The notes: generated by a model not told the origin, from the sequence alone. Positions 42,333-52,459 are shown, counted from the stretch's first letter. The stretch is 64,000 bases of DNA from RHLJ01 sp965242845 (GCA_965242845.1 CBDETC010000001.1:558001-622000); one strand, 5' to 3'. Made by a program: numbers and translations.

Positions 42333-43844
42333 TCAGAACCTAAGTACTAAACCACTAAATGCAGCTGTAACAGAGCTTCCGTTATTTCCTGAATTTGCCA
42401 CCATAGATCCAGCAAAGGTCAGTTCCAGGAATCGGAAATCAAGACCAATACCTGCAGAATAAGCTGCTGATGAATACCCTCCTAGTCGAGTACCAAATCT
42501 TATTGGGATAAAGCCTAAGAAACGATATTGAGCCCCCAGGGTAAGTGCACTTCTTCTTGAATTCGAACCAACATCATTAAATCCAAACCCATAGTCTAAG
42601 GTTGTCGTAAGCTTCCCTAAAGTAAGTGCAGCTCCAAAATTATACATTCCTGGTAAGGAGTATTTTTGGCCACTTACATCCTCAGAAGTAAAGCCACCAT
42701 AGACATCGTTACCAAGGCTGTCTGCTAAGTCATCAAAATAATCTCCAGGAGCCTGATCACCTACATCCCCATCAATAGTTACAAGTCCTGATGCGGTTAC
42801 TCTGGACGGAGTTTCATCATAGGTTATACTTCCCATATCAGTGATGGACATCGCCAATCTCAGTACCTGTTTTTTACCGAAGAATCCAAGTGCAGGAAGA
42901 GAAACATCTAACTCAGCAGTTACCCCTAAATCAAGCCCAAAGCCAGAACCGAGGGTACCAATGTCTGAACCGGTGTAATCAACGAAATCGTCAAACTTGG
43001 CATCATCATCAGTTTCACGAGCTAGAGAATATGCTCTTAGTTGCTCTGAAAGCTCTCCATATGTGTACCATGAATACTCAAACTCATGTCGAATCCCACC
43101 ATTACTTGTTATCGAAACCGGATCAACGGTTAGCGTTGATGTTAAATCAAGCTCAGTAGATTGCAGTCCAACGATATACTTAGGAGCAACACCTGCATAA
43201 ACATTTATTCCATTAATGAATGGTAATGCTTCTACAAGACCACTAAGAGGCAGTGGTAATTTCATTGCATATCCGACGGATATTTCTGCATAAGAAATCG
43301 TGCGGCTATTAAGATCAACTGGAACTCCAGATCCGAATTGATCCGAATCCAAGCCATAGAATAACAGCTCAGCAAAACCTTTATTCAAGGTAAGATCTTC
43401 TGTTGTTCTTACTCTTGTAGCCAGACTGAAAGCCGAGTTTTTACCTCTGCTGGAAAAGCCAAAAGGAACTACATCAATAGTAGTTGCTAAATCTCTGGTA
43501 TTGGTAACATCAGATCCAAACCAGTCATTTAACATGTCCACCCTGGTTTGTCCTTCAATAGTCAATCCTCGAGTGAAATATTGATCGTACACATCAAGAT
43601 TTACAAAGCTTCCTCCGGCTCTTACACCTACCCCACCAACAAGTCCTAATGTTCTTCTCGGCTTTCTGCCGTCATCCAACATGAGGTTAGCTGGATTCAG
43701 GAAATTGGCATGGTATCCGTCAATAAATGCGGTTCCTCCACCACCCATTCCAAGGGTAGCAGAATTATAATGTCTGCTTTGAGCTACTAAGGAAGCAGCT
43801 GAAAGAGCAAATGTGATCGTGAAAATGATTCTTAAATTTTTCAT
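42333..43844 (-). CDS. Outer-membrane beta-barrel protein (DUF5723/PorV-like)
   Basis: A 503-residue exported protein with signal NLRIIFTITFALSAASLVAQ. The mature start SATLGMGGGGTAFIDGYHANFLNPANL is typical of FadL/PorV-like barrels of Bacteroidota, and the chain ends in LVLRF. Long-chain barrel architecture with alternating strands throughout. It lies 12 nt downstream of a large lipoprotein gene, so the two probably form a surface complex. Confidence 0.72.
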   Translation of the reverse strand: MKNLRIIFTITFALSAASLVAQSRHYNSATLGMGGGGTAFIDGYHANFLNPANLMLDDGRKPRRTLGLVGGVGVRAGGSFVNLDVYDQYFTRGLTIEGQTRVDMLNDWFGSDVTNTRDLATTIDVVPFGFSSRGKNSAFSLATRVRTTEDLTLNKGFAELLFYGLDSDQFGSGVPVDLNSRTISYAEISVGYAMKLPLPLSGLVEALPFINGINVYAGVAPKYIVGLQSTELDLTSTLTVDPVSITSNGGIRHEFEYSWYTYGELSEQLRAYSLARETDDDAKFDDFVDYTGSDIGTLGSGFGLDLGVTAELDVSLPALGFFGKKQVLRLAMSITDMGSITYDETPSRVTASGLVTIDGDVGDQAPGDYFDDLADSLGNDVYGGFTSEDVSGQKYSLPGMYNFGAALTLGKLTTTLDYGFGFNDVGSNSRRSALTLGAQYRFLGFIPIRFGTRLGGYSSAAYSAGIGLDFRFLELTFAGSMVANSGNNGSSVTAAFSGLVLRF

Positions 43845-43856
43845 GGTCTTGCTTCC

Positions 43857-46124
43857 TTAGTTTACAGTGTTTTCAATGGTTAGCTGTGCACTTACACTAA
43901 TACGTATAGCATCTGTTGCCCTGAGTTTGACTTCCTCATTCTCTGTAGTTCTAAGGCCAGCCTCTATAATGATGGAAGCCGTTTCAGATAAGTCGAGAAG
44001 TTGTTGCTCAGTCAAGGCGATTTGTATACTTCCATCAGTATTAGAAGAAGCAAAACGTGTAACAGGATCTACGGTAGCTCCTAAAAGCTCGTACCTTTCA
44101 CCTGAAGAAGCATCGATAGGTAATGTGGTTACTTCACCACCATTTTCATCTAAGAAGATGAGACTCAGTTCTACACCTAACGGCAACCCATTACTGTAAT
44201 TAATATTCAGTAACCCTTCTGTAATCTTAGCATCATCATCATCACCAGGTAAATCCTGTAAATCAGAAGTCTCTGTAGTATCACTAAATGTTGCAGAGGT
44301 TGATGTACTGAAAGCTAATGGAAGGTTAACTACAATCATCGGATCAAATTCCAATGGAGTACTTATAGTAGCTTCTGTTCCATCTTCATTAACTACAGAT
44401 TTACCAATAAATCGAATCTCATTGGGCAGATTATTCAAAAACTCATTTACAGTTGAGTTTGTTGAATCAAAGGTCAAGGAGAATGGACCTGGATTAGTAA
44501 TCGCATCATAAGTTTCCAGTTCAAACTTGATCATTTGGCTTGGTAATAATTGACTCCCATTTGCCTGTAACCCAGATATTGGATCTGTTGGCTGCACTTC
44601 AGCATCAGATCCGGATTTACCACTTAAAAATACTTCGTCACCATCACCATTTACTCCGACAAAGGATGCGTAAATGGTAGTTGGAACTCCAATATTGGAC
44701 GTATAATCAATTGTTAAAGAAGCCTGGGTAAACTCGAGTCCCTCGATCTGAGAAGAAAGATCTTCTAGCCCGTCTATTTCTGTTAATTCAGCCTCAGTAT
44801 CATTGAATAGATCGATAATTCCGTCATTTCCGACATCATCACCAAGAACTACTGTCTGAGGTACTATCTCCCCAAATGCTTCTGCTATAGCCAGATTTGA
44901 AATTTCTACTCTTGAAGAAATCTCATCTGTTTCCGTAATAACTCTTGTTTGATCTCCAGGAGCAGCGTCCTGAGTATTTTCTGTTACTGAGAGGATGTTG
45001 TATTCAATTTCATTATTGAATGCGAACAACCTATATCCAGTAAGGTCAATATTTTTTGTACCTGAAGTACTGTTTCGTATGATTTGATCATTTCCTGCTA
45101 CATATTCAATCACTAATGAATCACCAGGTAAGTAATTGGGGCCTTGTCGTATTCCTGGAAAACTTATCACAAGAGAATCTATGGTAAGATCTAACCCATT
45201 CACTATTGGATCCATGTCCAAGTTACCTGATGCCAATTCTACATAGTGGTTTGGCGAAGAGAAAATGAATTCAGTAGCATCAAACTCGGTAGTACTGCTG
45301 GTTGAGAATCGTTGCGAAGTTAATGCAGCCTCAACAGCAGAGGCAACTAAATCCACCCCATCAATACTTTCAACAACTAACTCACCGGGATTAGCCTGAG
45401 TGTTCTGAGCATTCCAGGATACCGATATATCTACGTTTAGATCAGAGAGTACATCTCCATCAGAAAAAGGAATTTGACCTGAGCTAGTTGCACCGTGGTT
45501 AACATTATTTATTGCACCATTTGCTATAAAGGTACCTCCCGAATTTAAATCCATATCAATCTGAGTGATATCAAATCCGAGATTGTTACTAATTGTAACT
45601 TCAATTGCACCACGTTTAATCGTTGCACTTACAAAGAAATCAGTATTATCCCCCACTTCAATATTAACTGGAGCCGGAGTACTACCCCCTGGTATTGGAG
45701 TACCAGCAGGAACAAGAGCTGGGTTTAGACCAGTTAATTGCTCGAAATCTGCGGTACCAAGATCAGAACCTCCAGAAGAGAAACTCCCAATTTCCAATTC
45801 TCCTACTTCAGAGCTAAAGTCTGCAGGATCTGTGCTGATTTCAGGAATGGCGTCATTTAAATCACCAAACTCAAAATCTTGCTCCTGAGAAAGGCTAATA
45901 AACCCCGTTGCATCTAATGTAAAAAGCGAATCAAATTCGCTTCCTGTTGTGTCGATTAATACATCGACTGATCCACCTCCGCCCAGAAACTGATACTCTT
46001 TGTCAACGAGAATAGGAGCTTCTATGCGTTGGGATGTAGTGAAGTCTGGTTTTTTTGGTATTTCACACCCCACAAGGGCGACAAAGACCAATAACCAAAC
46101 AGTTAACAGCTTAAAATTACGCAT
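43857..46124 (-). CDS. Large acidic surface lipoprotein
   Basis: A 755-residue lipoprotein with signal LLVFVALVGC and a strongly acidic, beta-rich mature chain (e.g. ITQIDMDLNSGG; LPGDDDDAKITEGLLNINYS). No known domain or catalytic site is recognised. Several stretches suggest repeated immunoglobulin-like sandwiches. Cotranscription with the barrel gene downstream (12-nt gap) suggests that it plugs or decorates that barrel. The 268-base region upstream (46125-46392) is AT-rich and shows no further gene. Confidence 0.6.
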   Translation of the reverse strand: MRNFKLLTVWLLVFVALVGCEIPKKPDFTTSQRIEAPILVDKEYQFLGGGGSVDVLIDTTGSEFDSLFTLDATGFISLSQEQDFEFGDLNDAIPEISTDPADFSSEVGELEIGSFSSGGSDLGTADFEQLTGLNPALVPAGTPIPGGSTPAPVNIEVGDNTDFFVSATIKRGAIEVTISNNLGFDITQIDMDLNSGGTFIANGAINNVNHGATSSGQIPFSDGDVLSDLNVDISVSWNAQNTQANPGELVVESIDGVDLVASAVEAALTSQRFSTSSTTEFDATEFIFSSPNHYVELASGNLDMDPIVNGLDLTIDSLVISFPGIRQGPNYLPGDSLVIEYVAGNDQIIRNSTSGTKNIDLTGYRLFAFNNEIEYNILSVTENTQDAAPGDQTRVITETDEISSRVEISNLAIAEAFGEIVPQTVVLGDDVGNDGIIDLFNDTEAELTEIDGLEDLSSQIEGLEFTQASLTIDYTSNIGVPTTIYASFVGVNGDGDEVFLSGKSGSDAEVQPTDPISGLQANGSQLLPSQMIKFELETYDAITNPGPFSLTFDSTNSTVNEFLNNLPNEIRFIGKSVVNEDGTEATISTPLEFDPMIVVNLPLAFSTSTSATFSDTTETSDLQDLPGDDDDAKITEGLLNINYSNGLPLGVELSLIFLDENGGEVTTLPIDASSGERYELLGATVDPVTRFASSNTDGSIQIALTEQQLLDLSETASIIIEAGLRTTENEEVKLRATDAIRISVSAQLTIENTVN

Positions 46125-46392
46125 CTGTTATTTGATTGAGTTGTTATTAAAAGTAGAAATAATCCTAATGTATTGATTAACCTAAGAAAGGGAAGTTTGA
46201 AAGCAAATTAGATTCTTACAATTCATTATTCCCCTATAAGCCTGTAACATATGTTAGTCGAAAATTAAAGTAGCTATAATTTTCAAAAATTGACGGGTGT
46301 TTTTTTGTTGAGCTCAATTCTTTACAGTAAAAAAATATGATTTCTCATTTGTACTGACCGAACCTGCTCTACGAAGCCTTAGCATAGTAGAG

Positions 46393-46480
46393 CGGAGAGG
46401 GAGGGATTCGAACCCTCGGTACCCTTGTGAGGCACACACGCTTTCCAGGCGAGCCCGTTCGACCACTCCGGCACCTCTCC
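46393..46480 (-). tRNA. tRNA-Ser (anticodon GGA)
   Basis: An 88-nt class II tRNA: acceptor GGAGAGG/CCTCTCC, anticodon loop CTGGAAA (GGA), a long variable arm (GTGTGCCTCACAAGGGTACC) and T-arm GAGGG/CCCTC with TTCGAAT. CCA is not encoded. Confidence 0.96.
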
Positions 46481-46494
46481 TTTCTGAAGGGCGT

Positions 46495-46525
46495 CAAAGA
46501 TAGAGCTAATAATTACTGTTATCAA
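46495..46525 (-). promoter_or_regulatory. Promoter of tRNA-Ser: TTG-N20-TATCTTTG
   Basis: On the minus strand TTG (46525-46523) and TATCTTTG (46502-46495) are 20 nt apart, the same arrangement as the tRNA-Val promoter. The box ends 14 nt before the tRNA 5' end. Confidence 0.7.
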
Positions 46526-46541
46526 TATAAATGGAGATGAA

Positions 46542-48530
46542 TTACTCTTCTTTTGGTAAAACAACTTCGAAAGTTAATTCTTCTTTGACGCTTCTTTGAG
46601 TATTCATATCAATAAACTCAACAGAAAGAGTATAACTACCCGGTTTCAATTCACGAGTTTGAATCTCAAGATTGTCAATAAATCGAGTTCCTACCTCCTG
46701 GTAACCTATATCCAAGCTTACTTCTCTTTCTTTCCCTCTTAACCATACCAGACCCCGATCCCTGGTTATGTCATACTTCAATCGAAAGTCACTAATCCCA
46801 TCTTTCGGAGTTAAATTATAGAGCTGAAAATGAAGTGCTAATGCCTTCCCCTTTTGTATCGTGTGATCATGAGAGACTACAAAAGGAACTAGCGTATTAA
46901 GGTCAGATTCATAATCCAGATCATAGCCAAAAATAATATCACCAAGTATTAACTCTTCCGCTTTATACTCTAGTGGTTCCGGAAGCTCATATTCTATTTT
47001 ACCTATACCTCTTAATGAGCTAACAAAAGCAGATTCATATTTAGGTTTTGTCCTGGAGTTTCTGTTATGCAGTTCAGCCTGGAAAATAATCTGATTATCG
47101 TTAGTTATATGTGGTACTGTAAATACAGAGTAACTTGGAGCGCTCTCCTCAGTTCCAGTGATAACTAGTTCTGATTCAATTTGAGATTGAGTACGGACAT
47201 TACCTATCTCATCCAGAATTTGTATTCCATGCATGAGTTTATACTCAGTCAATGCTTCAATAAAAAGAGTTCCGTCTGGCATTATTATGTCGTCATTGCG
47301 ACTGAAGTCTTCAACAAAAGCTCTGTGAGGTTCGCTTTCTAGAAAAGTGGCGAAATACGGACGATTGTTCGCATCCAAAAAACGATATGGATGTACCTTA
47401 ATAGGAATGTCACGAACCTTTCTCTTTTCCGCAGATGTTTGTTCTGGAGCAGCATTCCTTGTAACCCGAATTGCCATATCAGCATTTTGATTTAAGACCG
47501 GACCTAAATGAGGGCCTATCCTCTGCGCAGCTGTAGGACTGTCCGCATCCCATTTCGAAGTCATTTCCGCTGCAAATCTTCCAAAATACATATCCAGGCT
47601 GGCAAATTTGGTGTAGTACACATATTGAAAAACCATTCCCGGAGTTATTTGACCGGCCTTTAATTCAAAACCAGCTAATGTTGGATGATCGAATCGTTTT
47701 CCGAAAGAAAAAGCCTGGTTTGGAATTAGATCATCTATGGAGTTTAATTTCCTTAACCCAAAAGGAGACTCCCCAAATAGTATTATCAGGTTATCCCTCA
47801 TTTCAGTATTGAATCGTTCATAGATCCATATCTCATAATATGGAGTAGGATCCATTCCGAGAATTACTGAACGCATTACATCGGGGTTACACGCACTTAA
47901 AATATTACACGTTCTCTCAATATCTGATTGAGATACTCGTAAAACCCCGGTTCTTTTCTTGAGCGGAGCACCATATTTAACATATTCCAACCCTCTGTCA
48001 TCCGTACCGTAAATTGTATTTTCATTTCTGTCGTAGTTTGTACGTGAATACGATATTCTCTGCCAATGATCTATTAGTCGTTCGTTATACTCGGTAAATG
48101 GTGTAGGGTCCAATTGTTTCCAAAAACCATTTAGATATTCAAGAAAAGCAGGGTCATTTTGGTTTAAATAATTTTTTAGTTCCTTATGCAAATCTTTGGG
48201 TAAAATCGGTTGGAGCATGGATAGCTCTAACTCCCAGGTAGGAATATCCTTGACGAATATCGAATCCAAGGATAATGCTGACAGGTACATGTCGGATGCG
48301 GATTCGTAATAGCTTCTTAACTCATGATCAGTAGCTACACGAATATAATTCATAGCAATCTCTATACTCGGAAATTCAAGCTTGTCCCCTGCGGTTTCCC
48401 AAACCTGAAGCGCAGCTTCATAACTACCTTCCATTTCCAAAAACTTCCCATCATCAAGAATTTGTTTCTCCAGATGTAGCTGATCATTACCTAGAGAAGC
48501 TGTAACTATAAGCAGAAGTGTTAAAATCAT
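46542..48530 (-). CDS. GWxTD-domain secreted protein
   Basis: A 662-residue exported protein from ATG 48530 (signal ILTLLLIVTASLG); a TTG at 48563 would add 11 residues. The middle contains FWKQLDPTPFTEYNERLIDHW...TDDRGLEYVKYGAP, the GWxTD domain, though the GW pair itself has drifted to IYG. The C-terminal half is beta-rich. The family is widespread in Bacteroidota-like bacteria and its function is unknown. It is the last gene of a run starting with accC or further upstream. Confidence 0.75.
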   Translation of the reverse strand: MILTLLLIVTASLGNDQLHLEKQILDDGKFLEMEGSYEAALQVWETAGDKLEFPSIEIAMNYIRVATDHELRSYYESASDMYLSALSLDSIFVKDIPTWELELSMLQPILPKDLHKELKNYLNQNDPAFLEYLNGFWKQLDPTPFTEYNERLIDHWQRISYSRTNYDRNENTIYGTDDRGLEYVKYGAPLKKRTGVLRVSQSDIERTCNILSACNPDVMRSVILGMDPTPYYEIWIYERFNTEMRDNLIILFGESPFGLRKLNSIDDLIPNQAFSFGKRFDHPTLAGFELKAGQITPGMVFQYVYYTKFASLDMYFGRFAAEMTSKWDADSPTAAQRIGPHLGPVLNQNADMAIRVTRNAAPEQTSAEKRKVRDIPIKVHPYRFLDANNRPYFATFLESEPHRAFVEDFSRNDDIIMPDGTLFIEALTEYKLMHGIQILDEIGNVRTQSQIESELVITGTEESAPSYSVFTVPHITNDNQIIFQAELHNRNSRTKPKYESAFVSSLRGIGKIEYELPEPLEYKAEELILGDIIFGYDLDYESDLNTLVPFVVSHDHTIQKGKALALHFQLYNLTPKDGISDFRLKYDITRDRGLVWLRGKEREVSLDIGYQEVGTRFIDNLEIQTRELKPGSYTLSVEFIDMNTQRSVKEELTFEVVLPKEE

Positions 48531-48585
48531 AGGTTTTGGATTACTTGATATAGAGCATAACAAGATCTACCAAAAAAAATTTCAT

Positions 48586-49269
48586 TTAAAACCCAAACGT
48601 AAAAGAATTTTGAGCATAGGCCCCGACCTTCTCCCCACCTTCTGTTGCTGGAATGAATCTCCATTTATAGGCTGCCTCAAGGCTAGCCTGAATTAGGCCA
48701 TACCGCAAATCCTGAACAACTTCGTACTTCTCTCCTTTTTTATCATATAGTCTTACCTCTGAGACATACGCTTCTTTAACACTGCCATCTCTATTCACAA
48801 GAAAGTTTACAAAGATGATCGCCTTTATATCCGCTTGCTTTGCTTCTTCAGTAACAATTGGTTCAAAAATCTTAGCGATTCGGGGAGGTCTGTCTGGATT
48901 TCCTGAAATTCGATCTTCATCTCCTGTTTGTCCAGTTGTAATTGATTCACTTAAAGGATTCTCGTTTTGGAAATCATTCAATTCCGGAAAGTCCAGTATA
49001 TCCTCTTCAATGATTTCATAAGTTGGAGCCGGAATTGGAATTTGAGGTTTTGGTGGTGATGCAGGTGCATTCGCTTGTCTGGTCACAACCATCTCTTCAA
49101 CCACAACTACTTCATTATCCGGATAGATAAAAGCAGGCCGCTTTATTTCTTTTTCAGGCCAAAATTTAAATACTGAAATCATGATGAGTTGAGCCACAAT
49201 AATACATGCCATTACCCGGTGCTGGTAATGCGAAGAAGAGACAATGATATCTATGACTTCTTTTTTCAA
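48586..49269 (-). CDS. TonB-like energy transducer
   Basis: A 227-residue TonB protein: short N-terminus, one membrane helix (about 20-36), a short proline-rich linker (PPKPQIPIPAP) and a C-terminal TonB domain (FVNFLVNRDGSVKEAYVSEV ... ASLEAAYKWRFIPA). It would pass proton-motive force to outer-membrane receptors. The linker is short for spanning the periplasm. Four-nt overlap with the acyltransferase gene upstream. Confidence 0.88.
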   Translation of the reverse strand: MKKEVIDIIVSSSHYQHRVMACIIVAQLIMISVFKFWPEKEIKRPAFIYPDNEVVVVEEMVVTRQANAPASPPKPQIPIPAPTYEIIEEDILDFPELNDFQNENPLSESITTGQTGDEDRISGNPDRPPRIAKIFEPIVTEEAKQADIKAIIFVNFLVNRDGSVKEAYVSEVRLYDKKGEKYEVVQDLRYGLIQASLEAAYKWRFIPATEGGEKVGAYAQNSFTFGF

Positions 49270-49994
49270 GAAGATTCCAGTCTTTCTTTTTCTTCAAGAA
49301 TGAGCTGTCTGCAATGGTTTTTTAACGTCATCATATTATCAAACTCATCAGGATTTATAGCATCTAATACAGAAATTTTAAAATCCCCGTTTGGATTCAT
49401 GAGCTTTGATCCAGATATAAGTACCTCATAAGGGCCATCCACTATTATTGGCTGAATATTAAAACCATGTTCCATTGCTAATAAAAACGCTCCATTCTTG
49501 AATGATTGCAGTTTTCCATCCATTGAACGTGTTCCTTCAGGAAATATCATAACAGGAACTAAATCTTTTAGCGGTTTTACAAGATTAGTCAACTTTTTTA
49601 GCGCCGACTTACTACTTCTATTGATAGTTAATTGTCCCGTTAACTTTACCATCCAACCCATTACAGGGATATAAGTCATGCTATGCTTTACTACCCACTT
49701 CATCTTCCAGGGTAGCTGGTAAAGAAGAGGGATATCCAGGAAGCTCTCATGGTTACAAATAAAGATGGTGGGTTTTGATGGATCATACTTTTCTGTTCCG
49801 CTCATCGAAATCTTCCAGCCCGGACTGATATGTATCAAACACCAGGCCATCAAGCTCAGCACACGATTCGCTGTTTTGCGATACTTATCAAAGGGGAAAG
49901 TGAGAATGAACACCGCTAATATGGCTACAAAAAAAAGCAGAAAAAGCACCACATAGCATACCCAAACGTAAATACTAAAAATAACTCTACTCAT
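49266..49994 (-). CDS. 1-acylglycerol-3-phosphate acyltransferase (PlsC-like)
   Basis: A 242-residue lysophospholipid acyltransferase with an N-terminal membrane helix. Motif I NHESFLD (H-x4-D), motif III FPEGTRS and the FKNGAFLLAMEHG block are present. It adds the second acyl chain in phosphatidic-acid synthesis. Overlaps murQ and tonB by 4 nt each, so the three are translationally coupled. Confidence 0.9.
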   Translation of the reverse strand: MSRVIFSIYVWVCYVVLFLLFFVAILAVFILTFPFDKYRKTANRVLSLMAWCLIHISPGWKISMSGTEKYDPSKPTIFICNHESFLDIPLLYQLPWKMKWVVKHSMTYIPVMGWMVKLTGQLTINRSSKSALKKLTNLVKPLKDLVPVMIFPEGTRSMDGKLQSFKNGAFLLAMEHGFNIQPIIVDGPYEVLISGSKLMNPNGDFKISVLDAINPDEFDNMMTLKNHCRQLILEEKERLESS

Positions 49995-50917
49995 AAATCA
50001 CTCTTGATAGCTTTTCTTATAAATCCATTGTTTGAAGCTAATAAAGAAGTTGCCTCTTTCTTTGTTGTATTGGCTAATATCATTACCAAAGCCGTCTTAA
50101 CATGGTTTCCGGATTTTTCGAGGAAGGAAGTCGCTGTTTCATAATCCACTTTCCCAAAAGTCATAATAATTCGTTTTGCTCTCTCAACTAATTTGTTGTT
50201 TGTGAGCTTTAAATCTACCATGACATTTTCCAGGATTTTTCCCTGGCGAATAAATGCACCCGTTGTGATCATATTAAGAACCATTTTCTGAGCAGTACCG
50301 CTTTTCATTCGCGTACTTCCCATAATCACTTCTGGTCCAACCGGAATATCTATGATCACATCTGCATCTATCGTCAACTGATCTTTTGATACTGTGGTTA
50401 CAAGGATTGTTGATATACCTAGCTCTTTAGCTTTTTTTAGTACTCCATGCACATAAGGAGTTCTTCCACTTGCCGCCAGACCACAAACCACATCTATTTT
50501 TGAAGCCTCGCAATCTATCAGGGCTTTCTCCCCCACTTCTTCAGAATCTTCTGCTCCTTCCTGAGCTACAAACATTGCCTCTTTTCCTCCGGCAATAAAT
50601 CCTTCAACCTGTTCCGGTTCGGATCCAAATGTGGGAGGACATTCGGCAGCATCTAATACTCCCAGCCTACCACTAGTGCCTGCACCAAAGTACAGTAACC
50701 TACCTCCGAGATGAAAGCTATCACTTGCCAATTCAACTGCTTCTGTTACTTTATCAAGCCTGGTTGAAACAGCATCTGCAACTTTCCTGTCTTCCTGGTT
50801 AATTAGATTGACAATTTCTTCCGAAGAAGCCAAATCAATGGCCATTGTATTCAAATTGCGTTGCTCTGTATCTAATTTTTTTAGTTGATCAAAGAGCTTC
50901 TGTTTTGAACTATCCAT
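49991..50917 (-). CDS. murQ: N-acetylmuramic acid 6-phosphate etherase
   Basis: A 308-residue MurQ, which cleaves the lactyl ether of MurNAc-6-phosphate in cell-wall recycling. The SIS domain has YFGAGTSGRLGVLDAAECPPTFG with the catalytic Glu, plus GSTRMKSGTAQKMVLNM. The start follows 3 nt after the accC stop. Its place between lipid-synthesis genes is unusual but the identification is firm. Confidence 0.95.
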   Translation of the reverse strand: MDSSKQKLFDQLKKLDTEQRNLNTMAIDLASSEEIVNLINQEDRKVADAVSTRLDKVTEAVELASDSFHLGGRLLYFGAGTSGRLGVLDAAECPPTFGSEPEQVEGFIAGGKEAMFVAQEGAEDSEEVGEKALIDCEASKIDVVCGLAASGRTPYVHGVLKKAKELGISTILVTTVSKDQLTIDADVIIDIPVGPEVIMGSTRMKSGTAQKMVLNMITTGAFIRQGKILENVMVDLKLTNNKLVERAKRIIMTFGKVDYETATSFLEKSGNHVKTALVMILANTTKKEATSLLASNNGFIRKAIKSDL

Positions 50918-50920
50918 CTT

Positions 50921-52405
50921 TTAACGACGGTTTCTCCACCATTCAGAGGGAGCCTCTGCACTTACTTCAAGTACTTTCTGAGGCTCAGATTCATGTTTCT
51001 TTAACAATGTCGCTGCAAGAGCAATGATATCATCAGGGATATCGGAGCGTACATCTTCTGCTTTGAAATGATCCTTTACGAAGTGTGTATCGTATTTCCC
51101 TGATATAAATGCGTCATGATTAAGGGTGTATACACAAAAAGGAATTGTGGTTTTACATCCTACTATTTCATATTCATCAAGGGCTCTAAGCATCTTTTTC
51201 CTGGCATCTTCACGGTCAGCACCATATACCGTGAGTTTTGAAATCATGGGATCATAATTGATAGTAACCTCCTGGCCTTCTTCCACTCCTGCATCAACTC
51301 TAATACCCGTACCGGTCGGAATTCGATGTTTGGTTAACAGACCTGTACTTGGTAGAAAATTATTCTCAGGATCTTCAGCATATATCCTACATTCGATAGC
51401 ATGTCCATTCTTTTTAATGTCATCCTGGGTAAATGGAAGTTCTTTACCCTCAGCTACGGCAATTTGTGCTGCTACCAGATCGATACCTGAAATCATTTCA
51501 GTAACGGGATGTTCAACCTGTAATCTGGTATTCATCTCCAGGAAGTAAAAATTCATGTGTTTGTCTACAAGAAACTCAATGGTCCCTGCCCCGACATAAT
51601 CGCATGACTCTGCGGCTTTAATAGCTGCTTTCCCCATTTCTTCTCTTAACTCAGGAGTGAGTAATGCACTTGGAGCCTCTTCAATCACTTTTTGGTGACG
51701 ACGTTGTACCGAACACTCTCTATCAAAAACATGAACGATATTTCCATGAGTATCCGCCATAATTTGAAACTCAATGTGTCGGGGCTCTTCCAAGTATTTT
51801 TCTATGTAAACCCGATCATCACCAAAAGCATTTTTTGCCTCAGATTTAGCAGCTTTGATACTGGACTCAAATTCAGATTCTTCATGAACAATCCGCATCC
51901 CCTTTCCGCCACCTCCAGCAGAGGCTTTAATCAAAATGGGAAAGCCAATATCGAGAGCTACTTCTCTCGCTTCTTCGATACTTTGGAGTGTGCTTTTTAA
52001 ACCTGGAGGAGTTGGAATGCCTACTTCAGTGACTAATTCACGAGCAGAAGTTTTATCCCCCATTAGCGATATGGCTTTTGGTTCAGGACCAATAAAAATG
52101 ATTCCTTCTTCTTTACAACGCTTAGCAAAATCTGCGTTTTCACTTAAAAACCCATATCCCGGATGAACAGCATCTGCGCCTGTTTGCTTCACAGCATCAA
52201 TAATTTTATCCATTACCAGGTAACTTTCAGATGAAGCAGCCTCTCCAATGAACACCGATTCATCCGCTAACTGAACATGAGGTGCTAGTTCATCAGGGCG
52301 TGAATACACCGCTACACTTTTAATACCTAGTTCTTTACACGTATGGATAACTCGAACCGCAATCTCTCCACGGTTTGCGATTAAAATTTTATTGATTGTG
52401 GGCAT
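50921..52405 (-). CDS. accC: Biotin carboxylase (AccC-type)
   Basis: A 494-residue biotin carboxylase subunit that carboxylates biotin with ATP and bicarbonate. Start chosen at ATG 52405 (MPTINKILIANRGEIAVR); a TTG 18 nt upstream would add six residues. ATP-grasp signatures HPGYGFLSEN, GGGGKGMRIV and LEMNTRLQVEHPVTE are intact. It is about 45 residues longer than typical AccC, and no biotin-carrier domain is fused. It may serve acetyl-CoA or propionyl-CoA carboxylase; the carrier and transferase subunits are not in the window. Confidence 0.88.
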   Translation of the reverse strand: MPTINKILIANRGEIAVRVIHTCKELGIKSVAVYSRPDELAPHVQLADESVFIGEAASSESYLVMDKIIDAVKQTGADAVHPGYGFLSENADFAKRCKEEGIIFIGPEPKAISLMGDKTSARELVTEVGIPTPPGLKSTLQSIEEAREVALDIGFPILIKASAGGGGKGMRIVHEESEFESSIKAAKSEAKNAFGDDRVYIEKYLEEPRHIEFQIMADTHGNIVHVFDRECSVQRRHQKVIEEAPSALLTPELREEMGKAAIKAAESCDYVGAGTIEFLVDKHMNFYFLEMNTRLQVEHPVTEMISGIDLVAAQIAVAEGKELPFTQDDIKKNGHAIECRIYAEDPENNFLPSTGLLTKHRIPTGTGIRVDAGVEEGQEVTINYDPMISKLTVYGADREDARKKMLRALDEYEIVGCKTTIPFCVYTLNHDAFISGKYDTHFVKDHFKAEDVRSDIPDDIIALAATLLKKHESEPQKVLEVSAEAPSEWWRNRR

Positions 52406-52459
52406 GGGATGATTTTTTCCCAATAGTATCGAATTAACTAAAAAAGCACCAATCGAAGC

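Noticed and set aside
46379..46564. 61-residue minus-strand frame containing PEWSNGLAWKACVPHKG
   Set aside because: It is a translation of the tRNA-Ser gene, a known false-gene pattern.
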